From Muribaculaceae bacterium Isolate-037 (Harlan) (GTDB taxonomy: Bacteria > Bacteroidota > Bacteroidia > Bacteroidales > Muribaculaceae), in contig RIAZ01000035.1 in NCBI GenBank assembly GCA_003762615.1, forward strand, positions 1 through 45,769: a stretch of DNA of 45,769 bases. The letters run 5' to 3'. Under the pieces are notes generated by a model. The model was not told the DNA's origin. It worked only from the letters and a program-made list of their open reading frames with translations, and did not search any database. Positions 41,922 to 45,769 of the stretch are shown piece after piece. The position numbers and the translations under genes are program-made. The stretch's first letter is position 1. Every line of letters begins with the position of its first letter.

Positions 41922-44228
41922 TTAGAGTCTGTCAATTTCATCTTGTCTTGATGTCTTTCCTTTGTAGCGTCCCTTAGCTGAATTTAAAGTGTATCTGACG
42001 CTTAACGAGACATATTGCGAACCACCCTTTCTCATCGACGAGTAATCAATCGAATTGGTGTTCGTATCAAAAGGTTGACGCCATGTGCCTAAAATATCGT
42101 TGGCAGAAAGCGTAAACGTCCAGTTTTTCCAAGTTTTATTAAGTGTCACCGACGCCTGCCATGTGCCATGCGAATATATCACTCCTTGATTTCCTGTGCC
42201 CAGCCCGAATATGTTAAGATAGGCATATACACCACCGGGGATATCAAATCTGTTGTTGAGGGAGAGTGTGTACATCGGTCTATCGTATTTCCTGACAGGA
42301 GTGCCATATTCAAGATTCTGCAAATAAAATACCCCTTGCAATGTAGGATGCCAAAATCCGAAGTCAAGTTGCTGCACCGCCACCATTTGGAATGAATTAT
42401 AATCAGGCAGATTAACAGGTCTGGTCACGTTTATTCTTTTCTCTACATCCCAATAATATACCACTCCGACATTATCTTTATTAACATAGAATGAACACTG
42501 AAGCATAAATTTCCTAAAATTGAGATTCAATCCAATTTTGTGAACCCGTGCTGACTTCAATTCAGGATTTCCGGTTTCCCATAAAGTGGGCGTCACGTAT
42601 ATGTAATTATTATCAAGAGATTGATAACTTGGACGATAGACTGATGCACGGTAGTATAATGTCATTCTTGCCTTTGAATTGAAGCTAACCCCTAAATTCG
42701 GTAACAAGTTGCCATAATTACGGGATAAATCAACCCGTTTCAACCCATTTTGACGATAATCGGTTTGAGTAGATTCCCACCTCACGCCACCATAGACATT
42801 CCATATAGAATTTGGTGTCCAATCAAAACTTGCAAAACCGGCATAAAGATCTTGCACAACCTTATCTCTGCCGGGGACAAGGAAATCAGAATTGTCGGAT
42901 GATTCGGAAGTAAAGATCTGGTCGTTTGACGTCTTTGAAAGGTCGGCACCTATTTCAAGGTCAGTATTTTTTACATTCCGCGACAAAACAACTTTAGTAG
43001 TCCATAACGAACTATGAGTATCATTCCCATTCTCAATATTGGTGGCTCTCTCGGTTTCGTATACGGTTGATGTGGAATTTTTTGCTGAATAAAGATAATC
43101 CGCATCCACTCGCAGACCGATATTGGCAGGAATATAGAAATCACCGAATATGTTGACATGATGCATTGAACTCTGGGAATATACTCCACTTTGAGAAGAA
43201 ATGCTCATCAACTCTTTAATCGCATCCGTTGAAGTCAAAGCATTATCCGTAAAACGACTTGCAGGAGTACGAAGAAATGAATACTTACCGCCGATAGAAT
43301 TTTTGCCGAAGTCATAGTTAATACCGGCATCTGTAGTAAGCGACCGAGTTCTACCCTTTGCATTCCCATTGGTTTCTGTGAATAAAATCTGTGCCGGATT
43401 TTCAGGTCGGTAAAAATGCTCGCCATAATACCTTCTCTGTTTAAATCCGGATGTATTGTAAGAGAAATCCCCAAAGATGGTGATACCGTTCTCTGTATGA
43501 TAATTTGCGTTGACATTGCCGGAGGCAGACACAGCCTCCCCCACAGAAACATTCCCATTGACAACGGAGTGAAATCCTTCATTGACTTTCTTCGTGCGGA
43601 TTATAACGACGGATGATATGTCTGTCCCGTATTTAGAGGATGGATTCGTGATGATCTCAACATTTGATATGCTTTCAGCCGGCAACATTGAAAGTTCTGA
43701 TGATGAGCGGACAAGACGATTGTTGATGTATATCAATGGTGAGCCATGACCAAGCACATTGATATTGCCTGTTGAGCCATCAATCATCGGGAGCTGCTTC
43801 AATGCCTCGGATGCAGCTCCGAGTTTGGCTATGGGATTCCCTTGCATTGATATGATCAGACCTCTCGGCGTAACTTTGACATATCTTTTGCTACTTCTTA
43901 TCTCTACCTCGGCAAGTTCATTTGAGGTTTCCAGATACAATACCGAGTCGCAAGGAAGAGATACGATCCGGCTTCTACATCCGACGGATGATATGTCAAG
44001 CATGCGTCCGGAATCCACACCGGATTCCATGACGAAAGTGCCGGTTTTGTCTGTAAGTGCAGATGCTACCGATATGGAATCAGCATCCAATAATCTGACA
44101 GTTGCAAACTCTATTGGAATAGAGTCTACCGAGGAAAGCACCCGTGCTTTCACAATTCGTGATTGAGCTTCGACAGTGAACGTTGCCAAGAGCATTATCA
44201 TAAGGAATGGCTTGATAAATCTTTTCAT
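41922..44228 (-). CDS. TonB-receptor-like outer-membrane protein, CarboxypepD_reg plus OMP_b-brl_3 type (768 aa)
   Basis: A signal peptide (MKRFIKPFLMIMLLATFTVEAQS) is followed by a CarboxypepD_reg-like Ig domain (VKARVLSSVDSIPIEFATVRLLDADS, about 25-100). Then come LAEVEIRSSKRYVKVTPRGLI, a plug (ALKQLPMIDGSTGNINVLGHGSPLIYINNRLVRSSSEL; ISNVEIITNPSSKYGTDISSVVII) and a barrel with the final SQYVSLSVRYTLNSA and a basic tail. Its nearest types in the window are at 18651 and 36976, but these lack the Ig domain. A four-half-site dyad and a promoter -7 box lie upstream. The ligand is unknown. Confidence 0.84.
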   Translation of the reverse strand: MKRFIKPFLMIMLLATFTVEAQSRIVKARVLSSVDSIPIEFATVRLLDADSISVASALTDKTGTFVMESGVDSGRMLDISSVGCRSRIVSLPCDSVLYLETSNELAEVEIRSSKRYVKVTPRGLIISMQGNPIAKLGAASEALKQLPMIDGSTGNINVLGHGSPLIYINNRLVRSSSELSMLPAESISNVEIITNPSSKYGTDISSVVIIRTKKVNEGFHSVVNGNVSVGEAVSASGNVNANYHTENGITIFGDFSYNTSGFKQRRYYGEHFYRPENPAQILFTETNGNAKGRTRSLTTDAGINYDFGKNSIGGKYSFLRTPASRFTDNALTSTDAIKELMSISSQSGVYSQSSMHHVNIFGDFYIPANIGLRVDADYLYSAKNSTSTVYETERATNIENGNDTHSSLWTTKVVLSRNVKNTDLEIGADLSKTSNDQIFTSESSDNSDFLVPGRDKVVQDLYAGFASFDWTPNSIWNVYGGVRWESTQTDYRQNGLKRVDLSRNYGNLLPNLGVSFNSKARMTLYYRASVYRPSYQSLDNNYIYVTPTLWETGNPELKSARVHKIGLNLNFRKFMLQCSFYVNKDNVGVVYYWDVEKRINVTRPVNLPDYNSFQMVAVQQLDFGFWHPTLQGVFYLQNLEYGTPVRKYDRPMYTLSLNNRFDIPGGVYAYLNIFGLGTGNQGVIYSHGTWQASVTLNKTWKNWTFTLSANDILGTWRQPFDTNTNSIDYSSMRKGGSQYVSLSVRYTLNSAKGRYKGKTSRQDEIDRL

Positions 44229-44265
44229 ATCCGATTGATTTTTTGATTACGAAATTTTGATGCCG

Positions 44266-44348
44266 CAAAATTACACAGCCATTCCTAATTGACCGAATAT
44301 CAGGCGTGACAATACCGTGACACACTGGAATTGTCACGATTTTGTCAC
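44266..44348 (-). promoter_or_regulatory. Receptor promoter with a four-half-site dyad (GTGAC/GTCAC)
   Basis: The -7 box on the minus strand is TAATTTTG (44273-44266), without a good -33 box, as in activator-dependent promoters. Upstream lie GTGAC at 44306-44310 and 44317-44321, and GTCAC at 44333-44337 and 44344-44348. Starts within each pair are 11 bp apart, and the whole is symmetric about 44327. In addition CGTGACAAT (44305-44313) and ATTGTCACG (44330-44338) pair exactly. The set lies at about -46 to -90 from the likely start point, a position fit for an activator. Confidence 0.65.
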
Positions 44349-44360
44349 AAAATCAACATC

Positions 44361-45674
44361 TCATCTGAAGAAAAACATGAAAAGATTCTCCGGAAGTTTC
44401 TGCTTGATCCGGCTTTTTCTACGGCGCAATGCCTCATCAGATGCTGCCATGATTGAGGATTGCACCTCCTTTCCACAGCCGCAATATACTATTGCACAAA
44501 GCAAGCAATCATCGTTTGTCATAGCCGGATATGACTGCCGAAGATTCAAGCAGCAATCTGAGAAACGTCCTATAATCGCATCTCCGACAGCCTTAATCTC
44601 AATCTTGTCATCTGCTCCAAGGTCACGTATCAAATTAAGTTTCTTTAGAGTTGCATATTCCTGCGAAGTCAGGAATATCTCTTTTGACAATCGGAACTTC
44701 TCCATCAATAGAGGGATAATCTGTTCGTGCGTGGCAGTCGCATTGCCATTACTTGCCGATTCGGATTCCTCCTCATCACCACATTTGATCTGCTCTATTT
44801 TCACATTCAATTCTGCAATCTGATTCATGAGATCCAACTGTTTCCGTTTCAATCGCATATTCTTTAATATAAAGAAGAATGCAGTCATGACCACAACTGC
44901 AACGGCAATGACTGATATGAGCAAAACTCTGTATCTGTTTTGCTGTGCCACATATTTCTGATTGTATTCATTCTCGATTTTTTCAATCCGCCCTATCCCG
45001 TCGATACTTTTTATGGAGTCAGAAAATTGATGGACCGAATCAAGATACTCTATCGCCTGTATGTAATCTCCACGTTGGTACAGAATGGAATATATAGAAT
45101 TAGCACGGATAAGTTTGCCATCCAAAGAACAGGAATCCGCCGGAATGGATTTGAATCCGGCAAGAGCCAAGTCAAGACTATCCTGCGCTTGCCAAAGCTC
45201 ACATTTTGTAAATGCAATCTGCTGCAACGCCACATCATAATTGGATGCAACCGAGACTTTATAAGCCCTGTCAAGACAATCCCCGGCTTTTTCATATTCT
45301 TCTCCTTGAATGTATACCTGTGCCAATTTTTCAAGTGCCTGTGGATACATGAGAGGTTCTCTATTTTCCGACACCCTGACTGCATATTTATAAATCTCCA
45401 CCCCCTTTGCGTAGTCAGTTTCGCACAGACCGAGATTAAAGGTGTTTTGAAGAATCAGTGAAGTATCACGCATGACCTTGGCATATTCCAGAGCACGTCT
45501 CCACGATTCCTTAGCCTTGTCTTTAGCGTTTAACTTGTAATAAATTTGTCCCTGTAGATTTTCAAAAGACTCTTTTTCCTCTGTAGGCGTAGCATCATCT
45601 ATCCTCTGTCTTAATTCAATCAGAATCTTTTGTGCGCCGTCATTTAGTAGATGACAAAAATTAAATTTATGCTG
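44361..45674 (-). CDS. TPR / membrane / HTH regulator, lacking a normal 5' end
   Basis: Several TPR-like repeats (MYPQALEKLAQVYIQGEEYEKAGDCLDRAY; LIRANSIYSILYQRGDYIQAIEYLDSVHQ), then one membrane segment (VLLISVIAVAVVVMTAFFFIL), a coiled coil (LKRKQLDLMNQIAELNVKIEQIK) and a C-terminal HTH-like domain (TNDDCLLCAIVYCGCGKEVQSSIMAASDEALRRRKSRIKQKL). This is a common Bacteroidales layout of TPR sensor plus cytoplasmic HTH. The first ATG is at 45473, but the frame still looks coding (LNDGAQKILIELRQRIDD; GQIYYKLNAKDKAKESWRRAL) up to about 45660, then meets a stop at 45677-45675 with no ATG. So the N-terminus (signal and first repeats) is missing or frameshifted. Confidence 0.72.
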   Translation of the reverse strand, partial: QHKFNFCHLLNDGAQKILIELRQRIDDATPTEEKESFENLQGQIYYKLNAKDKAKESWRRALEYAKVMRDTSLILQNTFNLGLCETDYAKGVEIYKYAVRVSENREPLMYPQALEKLAQVYIQGEEYEKAGDCLDRAYKVSVASNYDVALQQIAFTKCELWQAQDSLDLALAGFKSIPADSCSLDGKLIRANSIYSILYQRGDYIQAIEYLDSVHQFSDSIKSIDGIGRIEKIENEYNQKYVAQQNRYRVLLISVIAVAVVVMTAFFFILKNMRLKRKQLDLMNQIAELNVKIEQIKCGDEEESESASNGNATATHEQIIPLLMEKFRLSKEIFLTSQEYATLKKLNLIRDLGADDKIEIKAVGDAIIGRFSDCCLNLRQSYPAMTNDDCLLCAIVYCGCGKEVQSSIMAASDEALRRRKSRIKQKLPENLFMFFFR

Positions 45675-45769
45675 TTAAACACTTAATTTTTAGTCGATTA
45701 AATTTGCAAAAGTCCCTGAAAATTAGTAATTTAAAGGAAAAGTTTGGACGCTTTTTCTCATGAAAACTA
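45675..45769. other. Gene-free A/T-rich end of the window
   Basis: An in-frame stop (45677-45675 on the minus strand) closes the frame of the TPR gene. I see no promoter or gene in the remaining bases. Whether the missing 5' part of that gene lies beyond the edge cannot be judged here. Confidence 0.5.

Overview
The window looks like a chromosomal stretch of a gut Bacteroidales bacterium, perhaps near Muribaculaceae (family-level placement is inference). The grounds are GLPGLI-family proteins, SusC-like and OMP_b-brl_3-like outer-membrane receptors, an STN receptor with an ECF sigma/FecR-type pair and a DUF4249 lipoprotein, BlaI/M56 pairs, a BF3164-type lipoprotein, and Bacteroides-type promoters (TTTG, 19-20 bp, TAnnTTTG), four of which are clear. 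Nearly all genes lie on the minus strand.

Layout. 1-1111: the 3' end of an AlbA/RecG-like regulator, tandem repeats, a toxin-gene relic and a small basic protein. 1159-6924: an A/T-rich two-gene unit. Its first gene is a DinG-like helicase with a C-terminal PD-(D/E)XK-like nuclease domain, and its second is a 660-residue protein whose C-terminus resembles pPIWI_RE proteins. This is the best candidate for a little-described anti-invader system. 7262-12719: a complete operon (promoter, two GLPGLI genes, receptor, third GLPGLI gene, terminator). 12777-17950: an ECF sigma factor, FecR-like anti-sigma, STN receptor (frameshifted at an A7 run), DUF4249 lipoprotein and small barrel protein. 18286-21825: a winged-helix regulator, membrane protein, outer-membrane receptor and DUF2141-like protein, with a clear promoter. 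21888-23845: a decayed restriction-endonuclease-like gene and a DUF4143 ATPase preceded by degenerate repeats. 23936-29670: a sigma factor fused to a transmembrane segment and an outer-membrane barrel, then a radical SAM/SPASM enzyme, an oxidoreductase, a CotH-like lipoprotein and a small lipoprotein. 29776-30407: relics of Crp-like and Ig-like genes.

30444-36769: BlaI, M56 protease, TonB receptor, GLPGLI protein and propeller lipoprotein, with twin operators in the blaI promoter. 36976-40771: a second BlaI/M56 system (M56 interrupted by an in-frame stop) followed by an outer-membrane receptor. 41008-41866: an intact toxin-antitoxin pair with its own promoter. 41922-45674: an outer-membrane receptor, a four-half-site dyad upstream of it, and a TPR/membrane/HTH regulator lacking a normal 5' end.

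The theme is surface sensing and transport: six outer-membrane receptor genes, each next to a different kind of regulator (ECF sigma/anti-sigma, BlaI/M56 twice, winged helix, TPR-HTH), interleaved with defence genes and gene fossils. Family assignments come from motifs read by eye; no database search was run.
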